Source of the DNA: Deltaproteobacteria bacterium
Lineage (GTDB): Bacteria; Desulfobacterota; Desulfobacteria; Desulfobacterales; QNYZ01
Assembly (NCBI GenBank): GCA_003973265.1
Contig: QNYZ01000060.1
Coordinates: 1 to 64,000, forward strand
Direction of reading: 5' to 3'
Length of the DNA stretch: 64,000 nucleotides
In this document: piece after piece, positions 56,699 to 64,000 of the stretch
How positions within the stretch are numbered: position 1 is the stretch's first letter
Layout of the letters: the number at the start of each line of letters is the position of its first letter
Made by a program: the position numbers and the translations under genes
Notes under the pieces: generated by a model
Seen by the model: the letters and a program-made list of their open reading frames with translations, nothing else
Database searches by the model: none
Told to the model about the DNA's origin: nothing

Positions 56699-58921
56699 AT
56701 CGCCCGCCATCCATCCAGACAAAATACGCCCGCATCGAAAATAAACATCACCGGCCAGCTGGAATACATCACCTTCCGCAATTTTGAGAACCATTACACC
56801 ATTGCCCGGATGCGTACCGATGATACCGGAAGCCTCATCACCGTGGTGGGTTACCTGCCCGGGGCCGAGCCGGGAGAAACGATCCGGGTTAGCGGCGGAT
56901 GGGAAACCCACTCCCGCTTTGGGGAGCAGTTCAAGGCCGACGGGTTCGAGGTCCTGCTTCCCGACGCCGTGGACGGAATCCGAAAATATCTCACTTCCGG
57001 ATTTATCCGGGGAATCGGCCCGAAAATTGTGGCCCGCATCGTCGACCGATTTCAAGAACAGACATTAACCGTCATTGAAAACGAACCGGGGCGGTTGACC
57101 GAAGTTTCGGGAATCGGGAAAAAAACGGCAACTAAAATCAACAACGCCTGGCGGCAACATCACGCCGTCCGGGGCCTGATGCGGTTCCTCCGGGAAAACG
57201 GCCTGCCGGCATCCTACTGCGGTCGAATCCTGAAGCTATACGGTGACAATGCCGTCGAGATACTGACCGGCAACCCATACCGAATTGCCCTGGACTGGCG
57301 GGGAATCGGGTTTAAAATCGCCGATGCCATTGCCGTGAAACAGGGCATGGCCAAAGATGATCCCACCCGGGTCAAGGCGTGCCTGCTCCATCTGGTCTCC
57401 GCCGATGCCGAAGACGGACATACCCTGACCGAAGCGGAGAACCTGTGTGGCCGGTGTGTTTCCGTTTTTGAAGCCTCACCGGAACCTGTCGCAGATGCGC
57501 TGGCGCAATTGTGTGACGAGGGCGAACTGGTGACGGAGACCGACCTGATTCCGACAGGGGGAGAGGCGGTTTACCTGAAATCAATTCACGAGGCCGAAAC
57601 CGGAATTGCCAGACGGCTGGCGGCCCTGCAGACGATCCCCATGCCTCCGGTCACGATGGACTCGGATCGAATCGACGCCGAAATCGTTAAAAAGCTGGCG
57701 ATTCAGCTTTCCGAAGAACAGCGGGAGGTACTGGAATCCCTGCTGAATTATCGCGTGGCCGTGCTCACCGGCGGGCCGGGGACGGGCAAAACCACCCTGA
57801 TCCGTTCCTTAAATGCCATTCATGAGACCCGGGGGGCACGGATACTCCTGGCCGCACCCACCGGCCGGGCCGCCAAACGGCTGTCGGAAATCAGCGGGCG
57901 TCCGGCCGCCACCCTTCATCGGCTCCTGCGCTACAATCTGCAGACCGGGCTTTTCGACAAAAACCGGGACGATCCCCTGGAGGCCGATGTCGTGATCATC
58001 GACGAAGCATCCATGGTGGACACCCTGCTGATGTATCACCTGCTGGAAGCCATTCATCTTGAAACCGCAATCCTGTTTGTCGGAGATGTCTATCAACTGC
58101 CACCGGTCGGCCCTGGAAATGTACTGGCCGATCTCATCAAATCGGGTGTCATTGCCACCTTTGAGCTCACCCGGATATTTCGCCAGGCCCGGAAAAGCCC
58201 CATTATCACCAATGCCCACCGGGTCCGGATGGGAAAGCCCCTTCACCTTGATCCACCATCCGATATCGACGCGTTGACCGAATTTTATTTTATTAAGACG
58301 GCAAATCCGTCCGCGGCGGCCGTAACCATTGCCCAGATGTGCGCGGAACGGATTCCCGAGCGGTTTCATCTGGACCCGGTCCGGGACATCCAGGTCATCA
58401 CGCCGATGCACAAAGGCGATGCCGGAACCATCAACCTGAACCGGGTGCTTCAGCGCCGACTCAACCACCAGGCCGGGCGGTCCGGCCGAAGCCAGGGTGC
58501 TTTCCATGCAGGGGATAAGGTGATGCACCTGAAAAATAACTACCAGAAAGATGTCTTCAACGGTGACATCGGAACAGTAGAGGCCATCGATGGAAAAAGT
58601 GGTGGGATAGCCGTAAACTATGACGGCCGCACGATCGGGTATGACACGGCGGAACTGGATGAATTGACACTGGCCTACGCCATCTCCGTACACAAATCCC
58701 AGGGGTCTGAATATCCGGCGGTGATCCTGCCCCTGTTCACCCAGCATTACGCATTGCTCCAGCGCAACCTGTTATATACCGCCATCACAAGGGGAAAACA
58801 GCTGGTGGTTATTGTCGGCAGCACCCGTGCCATCGACATTGCCCTGGCCAACGATAAACCCCATCACCGGCTGACCGGACTGGCCCGCCGGCTCAAGTGC
58901 ATTGACGTACTTAAGCACTGA
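56699..58921 (+). CDS. recD2: RecD2-type helicase (ATP-dependent RecD-like), unusual start
   Basis: A 5'-3' DNA helicase of the RecD2 group, acting in DNA repair without RecBC. Helix-hairpin-helix motifs (IRGIGPKIVARIVDRF, VSGIGKKTATKI) precede the helicase core: TGGPGTGKTTLIRSL, VIIDEASMVDTLL, FVGDVYQLPPVGPGN and SVHKSQGSEYPAVILPL. The ORF track starts at ATG 56810, but conserved N-terminal residues (LEYITFRNFENHYTIA) lie before it in the same frame. Between the previous in-frame stop (56657) and 56810 there is no ATG, GTG or TTG. ATC 56699 lies 7 nt after GGAG and is my tentative start; CTG 56759 is an alternative, and a base error is possible. Confidence 0.85.
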   Translation: MARHPSRQNTPASKINITGQLEYITFRNFENHYTIARMRTDDTGSLITVVGYLPGAEPGETIRVSGGWETHSRFGEQFKADGFEVLLPDAVDGIRKYLTSGFIRGIGPKIVARIVDRFQEQTLTVIENEPGRLTEVSGIGKKTATKINNAWRQHHAVRGLMRFLRENGLPASYCGRILKLYGDNAVEILTGNPYRIALDWRGIGFKIADAIAVKQGMAKDDPTRVKACLLHLVSADAEDGHTLTEAENLCGRCVSVFEASPEPVADALAQLCDEGELVTETDLIPTGGEAVYLKSIHEAETGIARRLAALQTIPMPPVTMDSDRIDAEIVKKLAIQLSEEQREVLESLLNYRVAVLTGGPGTGKTTLIRSLNAIHETRGARILLAAPTGRAAKRLSEISGRPAATLHRLLRYNLQTGLFDKNRDDPLEADVVIIDEASMVDTLLMYHLLEAIHLETAILFVGDVYQLPPVGPGNVLADLIKSGVIATFELTRIFRQARKSPIITNAHRVRMGKPLHLDPPSDIDALTEFYFIKTANPSAAAVTIAQMCAERIPERFHLDPVRDIQVITPMHKGDAGTINLNRVLQRRLNHQAGRSGRSQGAFHAGDKVMHLKNNYQKDVFNGDIGTVEAIDGKSGGIAVNYDGRTIGYDTAELDELTLAYAISVHKSQGSEYPAVILPLFTQHYALLQRNLLYTAITRGKQLVVIVGSTRAIDIALANDKPHHRLTGLARRLKCIDVLKH

Positions 58922-58984
58922 TATCAGCGCGTCCGCACTAGCCACATCCTGAATCAACCGGATGCACACCCGTGGAAAAAAGAT

Positions 58985-59659
58985 CTAAAATTTAAACGTC
59001 ACGCCGATAGCGAAGACCGGGTATATAGTGTATTTATCCGTTTCATCTTCGATCTCTCTTTCTTCATTTCTCAGGTGGTGCTGAAAATCCGAATCTGAGC
59101 GAATCGGTCCGGTGGCCTTCAGGCTGGCCCGGGGAGATCCCTGGAAAAGCATGCCGATATCGATAAAAAAACATATCCGGCCGTTCTGTCCCACGGCATT
59201 GCCCCAGCCGATCCCCAAATAGGGTGAAATCGTGTTAAAATCAATGGTTCCCCGCAACCGGCCCACATCATCCACGGAATAGGCAATGTCATCAATAATA
59301 TACCGGTTTCGGTCCGTTTTTGCCTTGAAGTCAAGTTCGTTCAGATTCAGGAACAGACCGCCGGTTAAGCGAAACGATCCACCTGAAAAATGCCAGTCCG
59401 CCAGCAAAGAGGCGGAAAACAGATTCAAATCAAATTCATAGTCAATCTCTTCAACTTTTGTGTCATACCCGTAAGAGAAACCGCTAATGCCCACCCGGGC
59501 GTTCACCTCCGGCGTAAGGCCGAACGTCATTTCAGCACCGATCCCCAGCGTGCCGATTTTAACGCCCAGCGCCGTATCCCCCATATCGGCCCTGACCGGG
59601 CTGGTAAAAGCCAGTATGATGAAAAGGCCGGTCAGCGTATATCTCAAAAAATATTTCAT
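58985..59659 (-). CDS. Outer-membrane-type beta-barrel protein
   Basis: A 224-aa protein with a signal peptide (MKYFLRYTLTGLFIILAFTSPVRA). The rest consists of alternating amphipathic strands with glycines, such as LGVKIGTLGIGAEMTFGLTPEVNARVGISGFSYGYDTK and IYPVFAIGVTFKF at the end, a terminal Phe as in outer-membrane barrels. SPYLGIGWGNAVGQNGRICFFIDIG is characteristic of a family found in deltaproteobacteria, with no known function to me. The ORF track starts at 59776; ATG 59659 after GGAGGAG is better. Confidence 0.75.
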   Translation of the reverse strand: MKYFLRYTLTGLFIILAFTSPVRADMGDTALGVKIGTLGIGAEMTFGLTPEVNARVGISGFSYGYDTKVEEIDYEFDLNLFSASLLADWHFSGGSFRLTGGLFLNLNELDFKAKTDRNRYIIDDIAYSVDDVGRLRGTIDFNTISPYLGIGWGNAVGQNGRICFFIDIGMLFQGSPRASLKATGPIRSDSDFQHHLRNEEREIEDETDKYTIYPVFAIGVTFKF

Positions 59660-59797
59660 TTTCTCCTCCGGTTGACAGTCGAATTCCTGTTTTTGGCGAT
59701 GAAGTTCGCCCACGTACCCACAAGCATGAAATTCCATCAACGTACGCGGGCAGCCTTTATCCATATGCAGGGACATTACATTTTGCGGTTACTGGAG

Positions 59798-59968
59798 TCA
59801 AATGCATACCGACGTAGTAAAATTGGCCTTCAAACAACCGGCCGGCGCGATCGTCTGGTCACCTTCCCAGCCGGGACAGCCATAACAGATGTGTTCGTGT
59901 ACCAGGGTGCCCCCCATCTCTTCCGGTGAAATCGGGCCAAGAACCGTATTGATTTTTACATCGCGCAT
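59798..59968 (-). pseudogene. Truncated phosphotriesterase-family protein
   Basis: A 56-codon remnant of a phosphotriesterase-related (amidohydrolase-fold) protein. NTVLGPISPEEMGGTLVHEHICYGCPGWEGDQTIAP is the normal family N-terminus, including the metal-binding HEH. The homology stops there, followed by about 17 unrelated codons and a stop, whereas full proteins are about 320-340 aa. The start is intact (AAGGAGG, ATG 59968). I could not find the remainder in another frame downstream, so the loss looks like a deletion, not a simple frameshift. Confidence 0.7.
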
Positions 59969-60046
59969 ACCTGCCTCCTTTTTGGGTTTGATCATTTACC
60001 CCCCTGGTATGGGCGATGAAGTGATCGGCTGTTTTTGATAAATCAC

Positions 60047-61027
60047 TCATTGTCGCTTGAATTCAGACAATAATATGGGAATAAACGTTTCCAGGTTTTC
60101 GACAATACCGTAATCGGCGACCTGAAATATCGCCGCATGCGGATCGTTATTAATGGCAACGATGGTCCGGGATTCTTTCATCCCGGCCAGATGCTGCATG
60201 GCCCCGGAAATACCGCACGCAATGTAGAGGCGGGGTGAAACCGTCTGCCCGGTGATTCCGATCTGGTGCCGATAGCTCAGCCAGCCCAGATCACAAACGG
60301 CCCGCGAGGCCCCGATACCCGACTTGGAAAAAATAGCGGCAAGATCCTTAAGGAGTCGAATATTTAGGGGATTGCCAATCCCCCTGCCCGCGGCAACGAT
60401 TACATCGGCGTCGTCAAAATTCAGCATATCTTTATCGGATTCCCGGATTCCCACTGTCTGTGATGCGGAGGGAAAAACATCCGGTTTCACAATGCGCACC
60501 GACTGTTTCCGGGATCCGGGGCGACGCGCCGGCCGGGACCATGCCCCGGGCATGAGAGTCACAACGACCTTTTCCCTTAAGGTCGTTACTTCTGCCTTGA
60601 GTTTGCCATTGAACATGGAACGGACGAAGCCGACCCGGCCATTGGAAAAACGTATCGCTTCAGCCGCGGTGACGCAGGACGCATGCAGGGCAACTGCCAG
60701 GCGGGGCGCCAGATCAAATCCGAACGCCATATGGGGCAGGCAGATGACCGCAGGCCCGTCGGTTTCAAGAAATTTTATTAACGTGTCCCGGTATACTTCA
60801 CCATTATAAAGGGCCAGGCGCGTTGATTCGATCCCGGTCACATCAACCCCGGTTGTTTCAGCCAGGTGGTGAGCAAAGCCCACAACATCATTGCCCAGGA
60901 CAATGGCCTGCACAAAACCGCCGGTGTGTGTCTCCAGTTCCCGGGCAAATGAAACCGCCTCCGGGGTTACCGGTGGCACGGTTGTGCCGGTCTGCCCGAC
61001 AATAACGGTAATCCGCATCTCTTTCAT
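60047..61027 (-). CDS. etfA: Electron transfer flavoprotein, alpha subunit
   Basis: A 326-aa ETF alpha subunit that accepts electrons from acyl-CoA dehydrogenases. The C-terminal FAD-binding domain contains [49 protein letters not shown] and [19 protein letters not shown]. The N-terminal domain is less conserved. It follows etfB by 19 bp on the same strand. It probably serves the acyl-CoA dehydrogenase at 62755, although the two are divergent. Confidence 0.93.
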   Translation of the reverse strand: MKEMRITVIVGQTGTTVPPVTPEAVSFARELETHTGGFVQAIVLGNDVVGFAHHLAETTGVDVTGIESTRLALYNGEVYRDTLIKFLETDGPAVICLPHMAFGFDLAPRLAVALHASCVTAAEAIRFSNGRVGFVRSMFNGKLKAEVTTLREKVVVTLMPGAWSRPARRPGSRKQSVRIVKPDVFPSASQTVGIRESDKDMLNFDDADVIVAAGRGIGNPLNIRLLKDLAAIFSKSGIGASRAVCDLGWLSYRHQIGITGQTVSPRLYIACGISGAMQHLAGMKESRTIVAINNDPHAAIFQVADYGIVENLETFIPILLSEFKRQ

Positions 61028-61046
61028 GGCAACGTCTTCTATGGTT

Positions 61047-61832
61047 TCAGATTAAGGCTTTTCCATGCAGCTCCCTCAACAGGACCTGCGCTTTTTCCCG
61101 CGGTGTCCCCTCCAGAATTTTCCCCCCGGATCTCTTTTCCGGGTAAAACAGGGCGCTCACCTGCTCTGTTTTTTGCCGGGCAGCCAATTGCTCTGCCGAA
61201 ATTGTCGGAATTTTCTGGCGGCTGGCCCGCATGACATTGGAGAGGGATGAATAGCGAGGCGAATTGATGCCGGACTGGATGGTCAACACCGCCGGCAGAT
61301 CGAGTTGCAGACATTCCCTGCAACCGGCTTCGATCTCTCTTTCCACATCGATCCGTCGCTCCTCTGCCTTGATTTTCTGGGAGATGACGGCGGTTGCACA
61401 GGGATAGCCGAGAATCTCCGCGATCAATGAACCGACCAGGCAGGCCATATCATCTTCAGCCATCACGCCGGTCAGAATTAAATCGTAACCGCCCTTCTCT
61501 GCAAAGGCAGCAATCAATGTTGCCGTGTCAAAAGGGCTGATATACCCGGCTTCTTCGACGCGGATATGAAATCCGTTATCGGCCCCGCGGGCAAGACTCT
61601 CTTTCAAGGTCGGGCGGACACGCGCCGGACCGACGGACACGCTGTCAATGGATACATCGATTCGACCGGAAAACCGCTCCTTGATCCGCATGGCCTCTTC
61701 AAGGGCAAATTCGTCAAACCGGTTCATTCTGAAAGCAGCGGCGTCCTGAGGCGCTATCCATTTTCCCCCGGGGTCAATCGACAAAAGCGCTTCCGTATCC
61801 GGTACCTGTTTGACACATACGAGTGTTTTCAT
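61047..61832 (-). CDS. etfB: Electron transfer flavoprotein, beta subunit
   Basis: A 261-aa ETF beta subunit. MKTLVCVKQVPDTEALLSID and MNRFDEFALEEAMRIKE, then LILTGVMAEDDMACLVGSLIAEILGYPCAT, mark the nucleotide-binding fold. It is the first gene of the etfBA pair. An approximately 190-bp gap separates it from the divergent histidine phosphatase-dehydrogenase unit and carries a 10-bp palindrome. Confidence 0.93.
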   Translation of the reverse strand: MKTLVCVKQVPDTEALLSIDPGGKWIAPQDAAAFRMNRFDEFALEEAMRIKERFSGRIDVSIDSVSVGPARVRPTLKESLARGADNGFHIRVEEAGYISPFDTATLIAAFAEKGGYDLILTGVMAEDDMACLVGSLIAEILGYPCATAVISQKIKAEERRIDVEREIEAGCRECLQLDLPAVLTIQSGINSPRYSSLSNVMRASRQKIPTISAEQLAARQKTEQVSALFYPEKRSGGKILEGTPREKAQVLLRELHGKALI

Positions 61833-61967
61833 TCTCCGGTTTCCAAAACAGGAATCCCTGTAATTTGCATTCTCACGACTTTAGGCATTGTTGATCATTG
61901 AAGGAAGATGGTTTTTTTGATGGTGCATCGATAGAAGGTTTCGGTGATAATTGCAAGTAAAAAAACG

Positions 61968-61977
61968 AACGATCGTT
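61968..61977. promoter_or_regulatory. AACGATCGTT palindrome in the etfB/histidine phosphatase gap
   Basis: A 10-bp perfect palindrome, 10 bp upstream of the -35 box of the rightward promoter. TetR-family regulators of acyl-CoA genes often bind such AACG-N-CGTT cores. No regulator gene is nearby. Confidence 0.45.
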
Positions 61978-61986
61978 ATATTTTTC

Positions 61987-62016
61987 TTGACAGGGGCGTC
62001 CTTTCCCCTGTAATTT
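61987..62016 (+). promoter_or_regulatory. Strong promoter with spacer inverted repeat, leaderless
   Basis: TTGACA (61987) and TAATTT (62011) have an 18-bp spacer. Transcription would begin at or next to the ATG at 62023, with no ribosome site upstream. The spacer itself carries CAGGGG/CCCCTG (61991-61996 and 62005-62010), which overlaps both promoter boxes. Confidence 0.6.
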
Positions 62017-62022
62017 CACGCC

Positions 62023-62733
62023 ATGAGCACCCTCTACCTGATCAGACACGGGCAGGCCTCTTTTGGTAAAGAGAATTATGACCGGCTTTCCGAAAAAGGC
62101 GTTGAGCAGATGAAAATACTGGGTGAGTACCTGGTGGCCACAGGATGCCGGGTGGATGCGGTCTATTCAGGACCGCTCGAACGCCAGAAATCGAGCGCCG
62201 GCGAAGTGATCCGGCGTTGCCGGCAATTTCAATGGCAGGTTCCCGAAGCGGTCATTTTCCCGGATCTGAGTGAATACGATTACGAGGCCGTTCTGCTTTC
62301 TCAGGTTCCCGATATGATTGCCGGCGATCCTTCCCTCGAAGAAGAACTAAAAAATATTTATACCGACGGGAGTGCTTTTCAGCGTCTGTTTGAGGGGGCC
62401 GTCATGCGATGGGTCTCAGGCAAACATAACAAACCGGACGTCGAAACCTGGAAGGCCTTTTCAACCAGAGTTTACCGGGCACTTTTAAAAATATCTGCCC
62501 AAAGTGAAGACCGCGGTACGATCCTGGTCTTTACTTCCGGCGGCGATATTACCGCATCGCTGCAAAAGGCGCTGAAACTGACCAGCCGGCAGGCCATTAA
62601 AGTCGGCTGGCAGTTGGTCAATGCATCGGTGACCCGCTTTGTCTGCCGGGAAAAGCGACTGACGCTTTCCGGGTTTAACGATATTTCCCACCTTGAACTC
62701 ACCCAAAACCGGTCTTTAATTACCTATCGGTAG
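62023..62733 (+). CDS. Histidine phosphatase superfamily protein
   Basis: A 236-aa phosphoglycerate-mutase-like phosphatase. The catalytic LIRHGQASFG motif is at the N-terminus, and VFTSGGDITASLQ represents the second histidine region but with Gly-Gly in place of the usual second His. Substrate is unknown. It lies 21 bp upstream of the acyl-CoA dehydrogenase and shares its promoter. The gene has no visible ribosome site and its transcript may be leaderless. Confidence 0.83.
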   Translation: MSTLYLIRHGQASFGKENYDRLSEKGVEQMKILGEYLVATGCRVDAVYSGPLERQKSSAGEVIRRCRQFQWQVPEAVIFPDLSEYDYEAVLLSQVPDMIAGDPSLEEELKNIYTDGSAFQRLFEGAVMRWVSGKHNKPDVETWKAFSTRVYRALLKISAQSEDRGTILVFTSGGDITASLQKALKLTSRQAIKVGWQLVNASVTRFVCREKRLTLSGFNDISHLELTQNRSLITYR

Positions 62734-62754
62734 CTAAGATACCAAGGAGAGGTT

Positions 62755-63963
62755 ATGGATTTTGAAACACCTGAAAAAGTAAAAATAATTACCGGCATGA
62801 TTGACGAATTCGTCGACCGGGAACTGATTCCGCTGGAACCGGAATTTTTAAACCGGAGTTTCCGGGACCTTTTACCCTTACTCGAAGAAAAAAGGGACAT
62901 GGTTAAAAAGATGGAGTTATGGGCACCGAACCACCCCGCGGAATATGGCGGGATGGGGCTGAACCTGGTCGAGCATGCCTTTGTATCCGAGTCTCTGGGC
63001 AGAACTCCGCTGGGACATTACGTTTTTGGCTGCCAGGCACCGGATGCGGGAAATATCGAGATCCTTTACCTCTACGGCACGGCGGAGCAAAAAGAGACGT
63101 ATCTTAAACCCCTGGTGGACGGAAAAATCCGCAGCTGCTTTTCCATGACCGAGGTAGAGCTTCCCGGATCCAACCCCACCATGATGGATACCACGGCGGT
63201 CAGGGATGGGGACGCGTATGTGATTAACGGGCAGAAGTGGTACACATCTTCGTCGGATGGTGCCGAATTTGCCATCGTCATGGCAAAAACCAATCCGGAT
63301 GCCCCGCCCTATCTCCAGGCAAGCATGATCATCGTCCCCTGCGATACGCCAGGCTTCAATCAAATCCGAAACATCCCTGTCATGGGAGAAGCCGGTTCGG
63401 ATTATTTCGGCCACGGGGAGATTCTTTACCAGTCCTGCCGCGTCCCCCGTAAGAACCTTCTTGGCCCCGAGGGACAGGGGTTCGTTATCGCCCAGCAACG
63501 GCTCGGTCCCGGCCGTATTCACCACTGCATGCGGTGGCTGGGTATCTGCAAGCGCTCCTTTGACCTCATGTGCAAGCGGGCCGCAGAGAGAATCATGGCG
63601 CCCGATGGCAAGACGCTGGCCACCAAGCAGATCATTCAGGCCTGGATCGCCGAATGCGCCGCCGAAATACAAGCGGCCCGCCTGATGACCCTGAATGCCG
63701 CCTGGAAGATAGAGACCCTGGGCGCGAAAGAGGCTCGTGAGGACATTTCGCTGATAAAATTCTTCGTGGCCGGTGTCATGCAGAACGTGGTGGACAAAGC
63801 CCTCCAGGTCCACGGTGGGCTGGGAATGACCGATGACATTATTATTCCTTACTTTTATCGGCACGAAAGGGCATCCAGAATATATGACGGGGCCGACGAG
63901 GTACACAAAATGTCAGTCTCGAAAAGAATCTTACGGGGCTATGAGGGACGCAAAGCAACCTAG
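62755..63963 (+). CDS. Acyl-CoA dehydrogenase (ACAD10/11-like)
   Basis: A 402-aa FAD-dependent dehydrogenase. Substrate/FAD segments SCFSMTEVELPGSNPTMMDTTAVRDGDAYVINGQKWYTSS and LQVHGGLGMTDD are typical. It ends in YDGADEVHKMSVSKRIL, like the ACAD10/ACAD11 group. Those animal enzymes act on 4-hydroxyacyl-CoA together with a kinase domain. Whether a kinase follows here is not visible. It probably donates electrons to the ETF encoded nearby. Confidence 0.92.
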   Translation: MDFETPEKVKIITGMIDEFVDRELIPLEPEFLNRSFRDLLPLLEEKRDMVKKMELWAPNHPAEYGGMGLNLVEHAFVSESLGRTPLGHYVFGCQAPDAGNIEILYLYGTAEQKETYLKPLVDGKIRSCFSMTEVELPGSNPTMMDTTAVRDGDAYVINGQKWYTSSSDGAEFAIVMAKTNPDAPPYLQASMIIVPCDTPGFNQIRNIPVMGEAGSDYFGHGEILYQSCRVPRKNLLGPEGQGFVIAQQRLGPGRIHHCMRWLGICKRSFDLMCKRAAERIMAPDGKTLATKQIIQAWIAECAAEIQAARLMTLNAAWKIETLGAKEAREDISLIKFFVAGVMQNVVDKALQVHGGLGMTDDIIIPYFYRHERASRIYDGADEVHKMSVSKRILRGYEGRKAT

Positions 63964-64000
63964 CCTATGGGGAGATGAGATACCGTGGATATTGATGCCC

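Noticed and set aside
62917-63906. 329-aa minus-strand ORF over the acyl-CoA dehydrogenase
   Set aside because: It is antisense to a canonical dehydrogenase and lacks any family motif.
63985-64000. Start of a further gene at GTG 63985
   Set aside because: Only five codons are in the window, which is too little to annotate; it is mentioned in a finding only.

Overview
The window reads as a chromosomal segment of a sulfate-reducing Desulfobacterota bacterium, most like the Desulfobacteraceae/Desulfosarcinaceae type. The main evidence is a complete rsbRD-dsrMKJOP operon (membrane complex of dissimilatory sulfite reduction). A selenocysteine-encoding selD, an ETF/acyl-CoA dehydrogenase locus, a 2-oxoacid:ferredoxin oxidoreductase and many ABC amino-acid transport genes agree with this. 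No rRNA, tRNA, CRISPR array, prophage or complete insertion sequence was seen. Most of the window looks like densely packed core genome.

Layout. 0.1-7.9 kb: a nitrilase-family amidohydrolase, a korA-korBC oxidoreductase, a small NifU-type Fe-S protein, an enoyl-CoA hydratase family protein, and the queuosine genes tgt-queA with a DUF2065 protein. 8.0-14.9 kb: a PP2C phosphatase facing away from rsbRD-dsrMKJOP, which has a clear promoter, a leader with three tandem 16-bp repeats, and a terminator. 15.0-25.2 kb: an MFS permease and a convergent six-hairpin-like protein, then a TetR-TolC-adaptor-RND efflux operon and two Slp-type lipoproteins. 25.3-32.7 kb, mostly minus strand: lepB, stomatin/SPFH plus NfeD, selD (UGA-encoded Sec), two PPK2 kinases, a helix-hairpin-helix protein and a tandem-ACT protein.

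33.0-45.7 kb is a transport and catabolism block: a polar amino-acid ABC system, then a LivKHMGF-type ABC system continuous with a D-glutamate-cyclase-family protein (DUF1445) and 5-oxoprolinase pxpABC. A short asparaginase-domain protein and a C45-type acyltransferase/peptidase follow. My reading is import and conversion of glutamate, D-glutamate or 5-oxoproline. 46.1-52.1 kb is the nitrogen-control set glnD-amt-glnB-glnA. 52.4-58.9 kb holds hsp20, lon, rlpA, gmhB and recD2. 59-64 kb holds an outer-membrane-type protein, a truncated phosphotriesterase-family gene, etfA/etfB, and a divergent histidine phosphatase-acyl-CoA dehydrogenase pair.

The best leads are: the D-Glu/5-oxoproline transport-catabolism operon, whose LivG has a degenerate ABC signature; the dsr leader repeats; the Sec-type SelD that the ORF track truncates; recD2 with no ATG/GTG/TTG start covering its conserved N-terminus; the apparently leaderless histidine-phosphatase/acyl-CoA dehydrogenase promoter with two palindromes; a 24-bp perfect palindrome before the HHH gene; and an ABC permease with an extra extracytoplasmic domain. 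Everything here was read by eye; no database search was run.
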